Shown here in pieces: positions 38,187 through 49,190 of a DNA stretch of 64,000 nt; positions within the stretch are counted from its first letter, which is position 1, and each line of letters begins with the position of its first letter. Origin of the DNA: Polytrichum commune (lineage: Eukaryota; Streptophyta; Polytrichopsida; Polytrichales; Polytrichaceae); NCBI GenBank assembly GCA_950295325.1, contig OX485803.1, positions 67,843,554-67,907,553 of the forward strand, in the 5' to 3' direction. Both the position numbers and the translations under genes were made by a program. The notes below the pieces were generated by a model that saw only the letters and a program-made list of their open reading frames with translations, was not told the origin of the DNA and made no database searches.

Positions 38187-38809
38187 TTGGCTTCCGTGGA
38201 TATTTGGGGCATTGTGGACGAATCCGAGGGAACTCCACCATCCAATATTGATCTCAAAATAAATAAAGAATATCAAAGGCGTGCAAAGAAGGAAATGTCC
38301 GTCATTGTGCTCAACTTGGAGGACAACCAACTTGCGCACATTAGGAGTTGCAAAAAACCAACGGAGGTATGAAAAATCCTTTGCAACATCCACAAGATGA
38401 GGAGTTTGTCAAACATTCTTTTTGTTCACTACAAGTTCTTCACGTGCAAGATGAAAAAAAAAATGATGACTTGTTGGAACACATCAATAAGTTCAAGGCA
38501 CTTGCAAATCAACTCGTTTGCTTGGAGGTACCCATGAGAAAGAAAGATGTTGTCATGACTTTGCTTGAGAACTTGGTACCCTCGTACATGGCCTTGGAGA
38601 CGATGCCGATGATGAAACTCAGTGGTATTGCGTCCAAACAAACCCATGATCCATCTTGGCGCAAAGATGTCAAGACGTGCTACTATTGTAGCAAACCGGG
38701 CCGCATTGTACATTTTTGCTACAAAGCAAAGAACAAAAATGAAAAGAATGCTAACAACATCAAAACTGATGACTATTCATTCCGAATGCACCATGGAGCG
38801 TATTCATAG
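38187..38809 (+). pseudogene. Copia gag with stop, frameshift and altered zinc knuckle
   Basis: The first part (from 38187) has VDIWGIVDESEGTPPSN ... LEDNQLAHIRSCKKPTEV, the usual copia gag (UBN2-type) N-terminus. A TGA at 38370 stands where Trp is conserved. A one-base shift in the A run at 38453-38463 moves the frame, after which NDDLLEHINKFKALANQLV and LLENLVPSYMALE follow. The zinc knuckle near 38677 reads CYYCSKPGRIVHFCYK, with Arg in place of the ligand His after Gly. Confidence 0.8.
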
Positions 38810-38811
38810 GT

Positions 38812-38900
38812 GACGTGTAAGTGGATTATAGATTTAGGAGCATCAAACTATATGACATCTTGTAGGACGGCATTTGACACATATGGGGTAATTGCTCATT
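38812..38900 (+). pseudogene. Copia aspartic protease remnant
   Basis: CKWIIDLGASNYMT corresponds to the copia protease active-site block (W-x-x-DSGA-x-x-H-M-T). The catalytic-loop Ser is Leu here (TTA where TCA is expected), so the enzyme would not be expected to work. Confidence 0.75.
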
Positions 38901-39982
38901 GTAATTTATATTTGGGTGATGATAGCGTCGTGGAAGCAATCAGAATAGGTTTTATTATAATTTAAGGGCTGGTGAGAGGCAAAATCAAGGGAATTTGTAT
39001 CGAAGATGTCCTTCATGTGTCCAAGATGTAAGCAAATTTGCTCTTGGTGAGCAAGTTTTTGTCGAATGGATTGAAAGTGCAATTCAACCTAAATGAATGT
39101 ATTGTAAGAGGTCTTGATGGAGAGGTGGTTTCAATGGGACTACATAATGACAACTGTATGAAATACATTTCAAGAAGGTGTACAAAGCATATGCGGTCTA
39201 TTTGACACAATCATGAAGAGAAAATAGTGCATTTCATCATGAGAATCATCGGCTTGGGCATTTGAATGGGAAATATGTTCATGCACTTAAAAGTATGATG
39301 AGTGGCATGAACCTTAGCGAAATTCCTTGTACCATGTCTTTGTTGATTTGTGAAGTATGCATTGAGGGACACCAACTCAGAGTGGCATTTTATAGTGATA
39401 GGGGAAGGTGATCAAATAAGCCGTTGGATATAACACATTTTGATGTATTTGGGGGTATGAGATATATTGTGTTAATAGATGATAGTACGAGTAGTGGAAG
39501 TGATTTAAAAATGCGTCTAAGTGGGAGAAATAAGGCTCCATGGTGGTTGGAGTGGCCGAATCTTCCAAATCACATACATTTGATCTTGGTGAAGATATTG
39601 AGGAGTGTGGGGAACAAGTGGGAGATAACCTAGTTGCAATTTAAGTACCATGAGGAGAACTAGCAAACAAAGAGTGTTTGTGAACACCTGCCCCTAAACA
39701 ATTCTAACGAGGGAATGCAACCACTTTTAGGTGTTGATGGATAGGGGTGGCCTTTAGAGGAGCAAAGATACATCACAAGGGTGCGAAGAGTATTTAGAGA
39801 ATGGTAGAAGAACCATATATTGCACCAACATGCTGTAGAAAGGGAAAATAAAACATGTTTGGATGAAAATTAAAGTTGTATGAAACCATGTCATTTGGAA
39901 ATATGGTATTTAGAAATGATAGGTAACAATCACTATCAAGGGCAATGAAATTGAAATCCTTTGACTGCTCACAAAGTGGGAG

Positions 39983-40263
39983 TGTTGAAGGTACATCATT
40001 AGGTTGCTTGTAGTTATAGGATAGTGTTTGTTAGATGATTAAGAGTAAATAAAGTTTGAATGAACCCATATGGGTGGTAGGAAAGTGGGAGTTGAGATAT
40101 CCCATATGCATTGTATGAACCAAGGAGAAAAGTGCAATAAAGGGCAAGGCAAAGGGGAGGATGACCATCTCACTTCAAGTACTGTTCATATGGCTTTGTG
40201 TATGTGTATTTTCTTGTGCAATCTAATCTCTAGTTTTATTGTACCTCAATAACATCTTCAACA
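39983..40263 (+). repeat. 3' LTR of the copia element
   Basis: 281 bp, TGTTGAAG...CTTCAACA, preceded by a purine-rich tract. It differs from the 5' LTR by numerous substitutions and a few short indels, so the insertion is old. Confidence 0.85.
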
Positions 40264-41571
40264 ACAATGAAGCAAACAAACTAGCCAAAAAAGGAGCAAA
40301 AGAACCTCGCATCATGGGCACCCCCTTCCACCTCATTGGTCACCTGTGAGCCCGAATCCGTGCCCACAATTCAATTTAAACTTCAAATAGATCAAAACAA
40401 ATAAAAATTGCAATTCTTGAGTTAGTTGATTAGGAGATTAGAGTTGTAGAGTAGGAATTATACTTTAATGTTGTTACAAGGATAAGCTTTGGTTATTGAG
40501 TGTGAAAAATGTTAAAACTAGTTAAGTAGTTAACTAGATGTAGGTAGGCCACATGCACATGGCTTTTAGTTAAATTATTGTTCGTATTAGGCTTCGGTTG
40601 GTTTTGTTCTAGATATGGGCATTGGTGAAAAGTGTTATTCTGTGGAGCCAACCGGCAAAGGGATTGAGCTGAATTCTCGTTAGGTCTGAAGGTGTCTCGG
40701 GAGGCAGGGGATCCTATCCCTCTCTCTCTCTTCTCTCGGCGGTGGTGGCGCACACAGGAGCCGGGAGACGGCTCTTGGTTGGGCAGCGAAGGGATGGACA
40801 TGGGATTTCAATGGTGGTGTGAAGGCCTCCAAGGGTGGTTGGACGCCAAAAATTGAGTGCTTCAGGGGAATCAAAGAGCGGAGAGTGAGCATCTGGGCGG
40901 ATGATCAAGGGAATGGTTAGGAGGGGCAGTAGCTGGTGGTTAATGCATAGAGGGGATTGGCTTTTGGGTGATTCAGATTTGAAGATTCAGGCATCACATT
41001 GCCCACTGTGAAGGATTCTGGGCTTGATTCACAAGGTGAATTACGAGGTCACTAGCTGGAAACAGGGGGCTTCATGCCCTGCCATGGCTCTAGAAGTTTC
41101 GGAAACTTACAATGCAATGTGGCTGCGATGCCAAAGTATTCAACACACTCACGTGGCCAGCAGATATCATCTAGAATTCAACGCAGATTTGGAACTCGGG
41201 CAGTCTGCTAGATCATTGAAGAGACTGGGTGAGCTGTCTGGAAACAAAGTCGGTGTCTGAATCTGTGCAGCATTAGTTGGCTACCAGGAGGGAGTTGTGA
41301 AAGTGGGTGATCGAACGCCTGCATCTCATGAGAATTTGTGGGCTCGAGAGATGGGAAGAGGTGAGCCGCAGGTGCTAATCTGAGAGCTTCCGCTGGAACG
41401 TCACCTAGTTCGGAGAGGAAGAGCCTACGGAGAGGCTAACATCAGGAGAAGGTGCCGGGTGGCACAACTGCGAGGACGGAAGCGTTGAACGACTGCAACC
41501 TGGGCCAAGACTGAGGCCAGGAACTTCTCGGGACCAACACAGTCCTAGGGGTGAACAAGGGGAAGGTGAGG

Positions 41572-44500
41572 TGTCGCGGCCCGCATTTTCTTAAAATCTT
41601 AAGAAACCTCGTTTTAAGTTTAAAGAATAGGTTTGAGCAAGGAAAACATAATAAGTACAGTACTTTATAGGTAGATTGTTAGGTAGGTTATTTAGGATTG
41701 AGAAGAAAAACTAAAATCCTTAAAGTAGTAAAAAATATCGAATTGAATTAGTATTAGGAATTCCGTTTCGACTCGGAAACCTTCGAGCGGAGCGGACCGC
41801 ACAGGCGACGGCGGGCCGCAACCACCATGGCCACCCAAATACGGAAAATGATCGCGGACAAGCCGCTAGCCCTCCGCAAGGTGTACGTGGTCACCCCCAC
41901 TGGTCGCGAGGAGAGCAATGACTTGGAGGCAGACTTGAGGCGCATAGGCTGCCTCGGATTATGGGAAAAATCTTGGAGAGTGCGCTGTGAGGAGATGGTA
42001 AGGGAGTTAGTCACTGGGGAGGTGGACCACGTTTACGCTTCCACCATCCGGGGCCGACCGGATAGGTGGAATGCGAAATTGTGGAGTCGGGTTTACGGGT
42101 TCCAGTAGGGAGGGGAAAATATGGCCACTAAGAGAGAGGATTGTACCAGGGACAAATTCTCCCAGAAGTTGGATCCCAAGTATGGTTACTTCGTGAAGGA
42201 TTGTAAAGACGAGAGGAAAATGAGGATGTTAGCCTTTTTAGTGCATATCTTTAGCCCGGAGAAGCCTTATAACATCACTCTTACCCTTGCCACCACCTTA
42301 CTCCTTGAATACTCCGAGAAAAAGATGGTGGATTGGGGAAGCATCATTGGGAAGTTGGTGCACAAGTTGGCAACCAACACTAAGTGCGGCCTACCTTCCT
42401 ACATTGGGTCTTTCCTCTTCCACCTTTACGCACACGAAAACCTATTCACGGACGAAGAGAAAACCCAATGGACATCGCATCAGTTTATGCGGAAACTTCA
42501 GACTACCGACTCGGAACCGGAGATGGGCCATGAGGGTTTAAAGGAGGAGGATGTGATAGAGTTGAGCAACGAAGAGCGGCCCGTGACCAAGAAGCGGAAA
42601 CTAATGTTGGAGAATCGTGCGACGCGGACCAGGTCCGCCACCAAGCCGGTAGAAGGTGGAACCTTCACCTTCCCCTTGGGGGACAATCCGGTGGACTCCA
42701 TTATCCGCGACTTGGAGGGAGTACGGTCCCGGATTGCGGAATATGAGCTGCAAATGCACCAAGTAGGGAAATTGGTGGGCAACCCTCCGCGGGAGCGTTT
42801 GATTGCCGCAATATAGGAGGCCATCCGAGATCCGCGCCGGTTGCGGGAGCTGGAGCGTAAGGTGGACCACCTTACGGAAGAAAAACGGAAGACTGCGGAG
42901 CAAGTACAGAAGTTGGAGGCGGAGCGAGAGAAGCTTCTTAAGCAGGTAAAAGATATCACCCTCACGGTACAAAATGTGAGTAATATGGTGGAAATCCCGG
43001 GGAACGTATGGTGGAAAGCCAAGATGTTCGACGCAGAATTGAAGAACGGGGGCCACGTTTCCGGGTCGAAGATGGTTACCTTCATCATGGATCAAGGGAG
43101 TAAGATGGATGCATCTTGGAAAGCAATGAAGGCCCTCATTGCTAGTTGCACGGAGTTGTTTCCCGTCGTAGTTGAGTCATCGGAGGAAAGGGAGTCCTCA
43201 TCGGACTACTTCGACTTGACTCCTCATGACATGGTGGAAATTTAAGGTGCCGCGGTAGAAGGCGGAAACTAACATGCGGAAGAGGTGGACCAGGTGGAGG
43301 ACATCACGGCGATCACGACCCTGCCGGTTTCCACCACTGAGGTGTTCATTCCCAATGCCACCCCAGTTTCCGCCGCGGTTGGAGAGAAAACCTTGGGTGA
43401 TTGCCACGTGGCCGAGGTCTCAACGCCGATCCTTGCCACGGACTTCCAAGTGGTTGCCCGGGATCCGCCGCCACTTGCAATTTTTGCTCCGGAATTTCCG
43501 CCGGACAACCAACTGTCCGCACCACTTGCACTGGATGCGGCGGAAACGGTGGACCGCGTGGGAGCGATTCCCGGACCCGATGAACACGAGGTGTCAGTGC
43601 CACCACAATGTGCTCCATCTTTGGCAACGGACAGAGTGGATCGCCGCGAGGAGCGGAAGCAGAATAAGAAGGAAGCCAAGTTGAAGAAGCGGAAGGATAA
43701 GAAGTAGATTTTAGTTAGGATTTCATTTTGGTTTGTTTTGGGTAAGTAGTTAGGTGGCCCCGGGTTGTGCGCCTCGTCATTTTCTTTGTTTAGGTTTTGA
43801 TCTCTCCATGAGGTGGATTGTCAGAACTGCCACGTGGCCCGCGATTTCCGGCATGGAAACCATGGCATGTGGGTGTTAGTTTGGTTTTTAAAGGGAGAAC
43901 ACTTCGGTGTTTCTCTCATCATTTTGCAATGCAAGTGTTCTTTTGTTAAATTCAGACCTTATGCTTTACTCCACCTTCGGTTTGAGTTGAGTCTTAAGTC
44001 CATGTGTAATGCAAGCGGCCCCTCCTTTCCGTATTTGAGGTTTCCGAGTTTTCCGCCATTCCCTATCACTGTGTAGGTTAGTTAGGTTAGTATTCCGTGA
44101 TAGGATAGGGGATCAGTAATACCCCGAGGTGCGTGTAGTTAAAACGCCCCTGTGTGAATAGGTGATGGGCAGAGGAATCTTAAGCACGGAAAGGCGGAAG
44201 GGATTGGACGAGCAAGGGAAAAGAACCCCACCGTGGGGTTGTTGGGCAAGGGGAGTTCCGCGCACACGGTAGGTTCTTCCCCACTTACTCCGTCCAACTA
44301 GGGACCGACAATGAGTAGCAGTGGATAGACCTGTCCAATAGTAGGGGGAGAGTTCTGGTTTACGCCTTCCGCTTGCCGTGACCTGGAGGTGGATCACACC
44401 AATCAGCAGTAACGAACTGGTCTAGAACACTCATGCATCTGCCGCGACTGGCGTTTGGTCCCACCGCGGATGGTAGGCATGGTAGCCCCATCCCTATGTT

Positions 44501-45395
44501 AGCCCCGCCGTCACGGAAAACAACAGACCTTAGGTCCTATCTTGTGTGACCTGTGGAACAGCACAAGCTACCCATTGTGAGGATAGGAGTGAAGATGTTG
44601 TGTTTCCACCTTTCTCGAGGGAGGATTCGGTTTCCACGTGCGGTATAGTGGAAACTGTGCCATTACGGAAACCGGATCAAGCTGGTTTTGTAGACCCAAA
44701 ACTTCCTCCATCTTTTCCCCTGTCAAAGAGGGTGGCACGCGTCGGATATTTGAGTGGGACACCTTGCCGAGGGAGGGTTGCCCCCATCATAGCACTAGTC
44801 TAAGGGGGTAGTAGTTAGAAGGAGGAGGTGGAGATAGGGAGACAACCCTAAGAAATCAACTCAAAGGGTGAAATCCTGATGAACAACTACCAAGTCTCTC
44901 TGAGCATTCTAGCCTAAACCACTAGAATTATGGTCCTTGTGACACGGTCAAAAATCTAGCGGATAGTGGAAATACAGGTTAGATCCGCTACCTCTATCGC
45001 GGAAACCTTATCCCGGAAGTCATGACCCGTAATAAAAAATCTTAGAATGGAGTGTATATAGTTGTTATACTATGGATTCGGGACGCTGAGTCTATTGTTG
45101 TTACTACTCTAGGGTGGGAGCTTGTCCATACTTTGTGTTGTGTTCCCTACCTCGGTCCACTACCGAGAAGGCGGAAATTTCCGTGCTATAATTTCCGTAA
45201 TATCCCGGATTTCTTAATCCGATTTGTGTTATCTTAGTTTCTGGTGTTTCTTGTGTGTGTGTGCTAGTGAAAGCTTTCCTCCCTCTGTGTTGTGAACAAC
45301 CGCAGGTTCTTCGTGGGAACGAACTTGGCGCGGCTGTGACGTGTTACGCGTTTATCAGGTTAATTTAATGAATACGCCACCACCGTGCTACGACA
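41572..45395 (+). mobile_element. Nested TG...CA element (3.82 kb, TGAGG duplication)
   Basis: Starts TGTCGCGGCCCGCATTTTC and ends CACCACCGTGCTACGACA. It is flanked by exact TGAGG copies (41567-41571 and 45396-45400). The first and last 13 bases are imperfect inverted repeats (TGTCGCGGCCCGC versus TGTCGTAGCACGG). Its left third carries the gag-like frame at 41827-43707; the right 1.7 kb is non-coding, GC-richer and rich in CGGAAA words. I found no internal LTR pair, so it may be an LTR element with unrecognised LTRs, a giant solo LTR, or another class. Confidence 0.75.
41827..43707 (+). pseudogene. Gag-like reading frame interrupted by four in-frame stops
   Basis: Four open blocks lie in the same frame: 41827-42108, 42121-42816, 42841-43245 and 43285-43707. 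They are separated by TAG (42106), TAG (42814), TAA (43243) and TAA (43270). The second block has a globular, Leu/Lys-rich part (KYGYFVKDCKDERKMRMLAF; then NTKCGLPSYIGSFLFHLYAH). The third begins with a coiled coil (ELERKVDHLTEEKRKTAEQV). The last is Pro/Ala-rich with a Lys-rich tail (KKEAKLKKRKDKK). No zinc knuckle, protease or polymerase is visible. The first two blocks each begin MAT, so they might be separate ORFs. Not assigned to a family; gag-like is inference from layout. Confidence 0.55.
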
Positions 45396-46699
45396 TGAGG
45401 GAACTGTCTACTCCCACAGCAAAATGCTGCACTGTCTTCTGGGGTGAATCCTTTTCCGAACAGTTGAAGGCTCTGCTGCCAGTGAGCTGCAGAACTACGA
45501 ATTACAATGGGCTCAAAGGCTCAAGCTTCTTGTGATGAATAGGTAGTTAGGTTGAGGCATTAATTTAGTGTAGGTGGCTATGGTAGGTAGGGAGATGAAG
45601 TGGTGTGACAATGCATAGGCAAGCCATATGTAACTTTGGTTTGGCTTAATGTTGTTTTTGGGGGAAGGGTTACTTAGAATGATTAAGAGTTGAGGGTTGG
45701 AGTTAGGGAAGTGAACTAGTGTCGAAGTGTAGTGGGTTTGTGTCTGGAAGTGACCAGAGGGGGAAAGTATTTATGAATACTTGTAATCATGCGTCAAATG
45801 AATAAAAAAAAAGTGGGTATTAGATAAGTGCTTGTTGGTGCTTGGGAAAGCCAAGTTCTGAGGACTAAGTGCGGAAACAAGTGCATGTGAGCCATAGGTT
45901 CCCACCCGGACTACGACGCATAAGGGTGGGGGTTTATGGTTGACATCACCAAACCCCATACTAGCTTGTAATGTCACCAACCCTCACACAACATGATGGC
46001 TCAATACACAACCTCAAAATATATATTAAAAAAAACTACAAAATGCCCTCGTTGCCAGAGCCAAGAATATGATTCTCAACGTAGAGTAAATGGTTCTCTA
46101 ACATAGACATCCACCCCCAATGGTCAAACCTATATTTGGGACACCCCTTGGATCACAAGTGCGTAAATCATGAAAACCCTCAAAATTAGATTCGGGAGAT
46201 ACCTAGGTAACTACCATAGGAAATATATCTTTAAACATGACATATCCCCCCTATGCAATCTTTGTACATCTTGCCAAAACGATACGCGTCTCCACCTACT
46301 ATCATGTTGCAAAAACATACACATAAACAATCTAAGAACCAACTGCCACAACAAAGCAATCCATGCCTTGGTGAGCACCCTATTAGCCCACCCCACTAAT
46401 AGATGCTTCACCCTAATCAACATAGGAAAATTCAATAACAGAACCCTCAACAACACCATCGTATCGTGGCTACTTCCACTCATTGCTACCTACCAAAGCG
46501 CCAATGCCATGCTTGCCTGCGCCCAAATATGCTATGTATTATTGGTGCTCCACTCATATTCGAACTTCCCTCCACACCTAATCCAAATCTTAAAAAAAAA
46601 AAGATTTGAACTTGCTTATTATAATAACAAATTCCCAATAGAAGCCACTACTTGTAAATTGAATAAATATGCAAACTTCCATCCACTGCTCTAGCAACA

Positions 46700-48508
46700 A
46701 GGCTAGAATGTATTACCAATATTTCATTTCGGCAAGTATCAGAGGCACCATCCACACAACCACAATAAAAACAACTCCAAGAACTACACATTCCCACACC
46801 CAAAATACATAGAATCATGAGAAACTCTCACAAATCTCCATTAAAGTATTTAACACACATTACCTTTAACAAACAAAAATTTAAAAAGAAAAATGTCCCA
46901 TCCCATTGTACTAATATGAATATCGTAGGTTACTTATTGTGTGGCACTATCGCTAACCACGGTCCACCTACAAAAGTAGGCACTAAGTCACCCCTGCTAC
47001 CCCCATAGCCACCTTGCCATAGGCAAGAGGTGGTGAACAAACATTGCATGACAACGTGAAATACACTGACATTCTTTATTCTTTTATTTTCTTAATCGTT
47101 GTGGTACCCTCTGTGAATTTCAAGACCTGAACTTAAAGTGGTAGGACCCCTATGACCTTCTATTTTTGTCAACACTAGCATGTTTATACACAGACTCTCT
47201 CTCTCTCTCTCTCTCCAAGACAAACTTATCAATATTAACCAAATATGGCTACTTAGGTTGCTATGATGATTGTTATGATCCTTTCCATGAAATGCGATGT
47301 TTGGATGACCCCTATAACCGCATGTCTTTGCCACTGCTAACATGATTATGGAGTCTCTCACTCTCTTATTGCAAGCCAAACTTATCAATGTCATGGACCA
47401 ACTACAGGTAAGGTATGTGGATGTTAATAAGTCATTTTTTCATGTTTTCCAACTTCTACCAATTAGATTGACGCAACAAAACTTGTGCTGCATCAACAAA
47501 TCTTTGATGAAGGATCCATCAAAATTGGATTCAAAACATGACCTCCCTTTACGATTATCGAAAGTGCATGTGTGTTGCTTTTCTGACTAGGTATCTAGGT
47601 GACTCCAATTCTTTTGACTATTAAATCTAGTACGATGGTTCGTGTGTCTTCTCATGGTTCCATTCTTAGGGTCCACCTAACTCCACACCACTCAAATATA
47701 GGTGTCCGATTAAGATAATCAACCAAATGAGGTCTGCATATATACTTTGGATTGCTTTGCAAATTGAGGTCAAGCAGTACTCTCCATGACTTTCAACAAT
47801 TGGATCTAAAGCAATGGAGCCAATATAACCGCCCATTGACATTACGTGACATTCACACCAGCTTTCGGCATCACCTCCACCCTTTTCTTTAGTTTTTTTG
47901 TCGGCACAAATTTAGTGTCTGATAGGAAGTGCATGGTCACGCCTCCTCCCAGACTCATTTGTCCCGGTGCTAAAGACACTTATTCACGCGCTTCGAAGCA
48001 TGTGCTTAATGATCACCATGTAGCCAACATTGATGGCCTCGCTCGCACCATGTTCCAATCGCGAATAGAAACAGGGCCAAGGGCCAAGTTCCAAGTCCCA
48101 ACTCTTTGTTTGTTTGTAGCAGCATGCATGCGCCTTGTTTTTAAGACTCGAACCAAAGCAATAGTCTCTGCAACGACCTTTGCAACTTAAGAATAGCACT
48201 TATTCACCGCACTTACAGAATAGTTCGTTGTTGCTCATGAAACACACACTGTTAGAGACTGGCACTATTAGAGATCCACAAGTGGTTGCCTCACCTATTT
48301 CTTTGAATAGGTGGCACTATTGTGAGATTGATAACTTATCGTTTCTTGCTGGATGGGGATATTAACTAAAATGAGACAAATGGTCCGCTCATTTTAATGT
48401 GGGGAACGTGATGGGAACGCAATGATTGATTTTTTTGTACGAGAGAATACCCGTAGAGGTTTTAGCCTCCACAAACCAAGTGTTCCAATGAAACCGGGCA
48501 AACAATCA
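46700..48508. other. No gene recognised; ~155-bp duplication and (CT)n
   Basis: Two related segments (about 47140-47240 and 47300-47395) share GACCCCTAT(G/A)ACC, GGAGTCTCTC-like CT runs and AAACTTATCAAT(A/G)T. The first contains a (CT)n at 47193-47215. A 114-codon ORF at 47846-48190 has no recognisable domain. Confidence 0.5.
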
Positions 48509-48516
48509 ATTGTAAT

Positions 48517-48852
48517 CTCGGGGGGGGGCAGTGTGTTAAAAAGTTAAGGATATAGGTGCGAACAACCACTATTTTATAGGGGGGTATTACTTTCAATTCT
48601 CTTCTTTTTTTCACATGCTATCATTATGTAAATTTCTACTTTAGGTTAATAGAAAAATGGCTTGCATTACTTATAATTCCAAAGTACCTATTATTCCATA
48701 CCCTATAGTACTTTAAAGATGTCCAATGCCATTTTTGATACCCTATATTACTCTTAAGTCGATTTATAATTTTTAGCTCCCATGATTTTAAAATACCCTA
48801 TCATTTGTTCGCACGTATATTGCTACTCCAACCAATGACTACCCCCCCCAAG
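48517..48852 (+). mobile_element. G-run MITE, copy 1
   Basis: Begins CTCGGGGGGGGGCAGTGTG and ends GACTACCCCCCCCAAG. It is flanked by a perfect 8-bp direct repeat ATTGTAAT (48509-48516 and 48853-48860). It is 336 bp and contains repeated TATAGGGTA/TACCCTATA words about 45-50 bases apart and GTGCGAACAA near both ends in inverted orientation. No ORF. Nearly identical, in inverse orientation, to 53834-54177. Confidence 0.9.
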
Positions 48853-48904
48853 ATTGTAATATGGAGGATCCCATCAAGGAAGACAAAAGGATTGTGCCTA
48901 CACT

Positions 48905-48924
48905 CCATGGGTGAACACCCGTGG
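48905..48924. repeat. GC-rich palindrome, downstream copy
   Basis: CCATGGGTGAACACCCGTGG: one base off a perfect inverted repeat of CACGGGTG arms. It lies about 270 bases beyond the stop codon of the DUF7869-type gene. Confidence 0.85.
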
Positions 48925-49190
48925 ACTATTAAACATTGGACGACATTGGACGACTCCCACATATTAAACATGTTGGCTAATATGACAATGCACATGAAAA
49001 TTCACAAAAAAAGATGCCTTTAAAAGTGGTAGTTTGAACATCCGTGGGACAAATGTCAATGTCTACGGCTCTCTAATTAATGCTCACAAAATTAAAATTG
49101 AGCTCCAAACATGCTAGATGGTGTCAACCATCTAGCCCACCCATGAGAGTCCACCCGTAGATACCCAGGAATGAGCAAGGCAACTTTAAT

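Larger units (their letters stand above)
36513..40263 (+). mobile_element. Decayed Ty1/copia retrotransposon, internally deleted
   Basis: Direct terminal repeats of about 275-281 bp start TGTTGAAG and the right one ends CTTCAACA. A purine tract (ACAAAGTGGGAG, 39971-39982) precedes the right LTR. The flanks ACATT (36508-36512) and ACAAT (40264-40268) match 4 of 5. Inside are gag, a protease remnant, a gag-pre-integrase block (HRLGHLNGKYVHAL, near 39243) and a scrap of integrase (DVFGGMRYIVLIDDST, near 39439). RT and RNase H are absent. It sits in the RNase H region of a LINE. Confidence 0.85.
40345..45945 (+). mobile_element. LTR-like element A (TG...CA, TCACC duplication) with a nested insertion
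   Basis: Starts TGTGAGCCCGAATCCGTGCC and ends in GGGGGTTTATGGTTGACA. It is flanked by an exact 5-bp repeat TCACC (40340-40344 and 45946-45950). Without the nested element the length is 1772 bases, close to the 1844 of element B, which shares both ends. It has no recognisable gene of its own and interrupts the LINE after its RNase H. Probably a solo LTR. Confidence 0.8.
36120..46694 (+). pseudogene. LINE ORF2 (RNase H and zinc-knuckle end), split by two nested insertions
   Basis: RNase H pieces lie at 36120-36512: GIGHIIGFGIFN in one frame, then NIL-stop-AKLYAILLAVEH and IFTCNLNNIHLL (where TDS is expected, so a catalytic Asp appears lost), then ICKVWAHTNI. The domain resumes at 40264-40344 with NEANKLAKKGAKEP and IMGTPFHLIGH. 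It resumes again at 45946 with TPY and later HDGSIHNLKIYIKKNYK. A last piece (46170-46694) has RFGRYLGNYHRKYIFK, then a zinc knuckle CNLCTSCQNDTRLHLLSCC and a CHNKAIHALV segment. The frame continues across both insertion sites when one target copy is counted. Stops and frameshifts are present elsewhere. Confidence 0.75.

Noticed and set aside
42498-43095. Minus-strand ORFs of 196 and 164 codons
   Set aside because: They mirror the plus-strand gag-like frame; composition and coiled-coil content support the plus strand.
41827-43707. A nuclear code in which TAA/TAG encode Gln (as in some green algae)
   Set aside because: The intact 687-codon exon at 50112-52170 and the zinc-finger exon contain many Gln, all CAA/CAG, with no internal TAA/TAG. 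The stops are confined to decayed elements.
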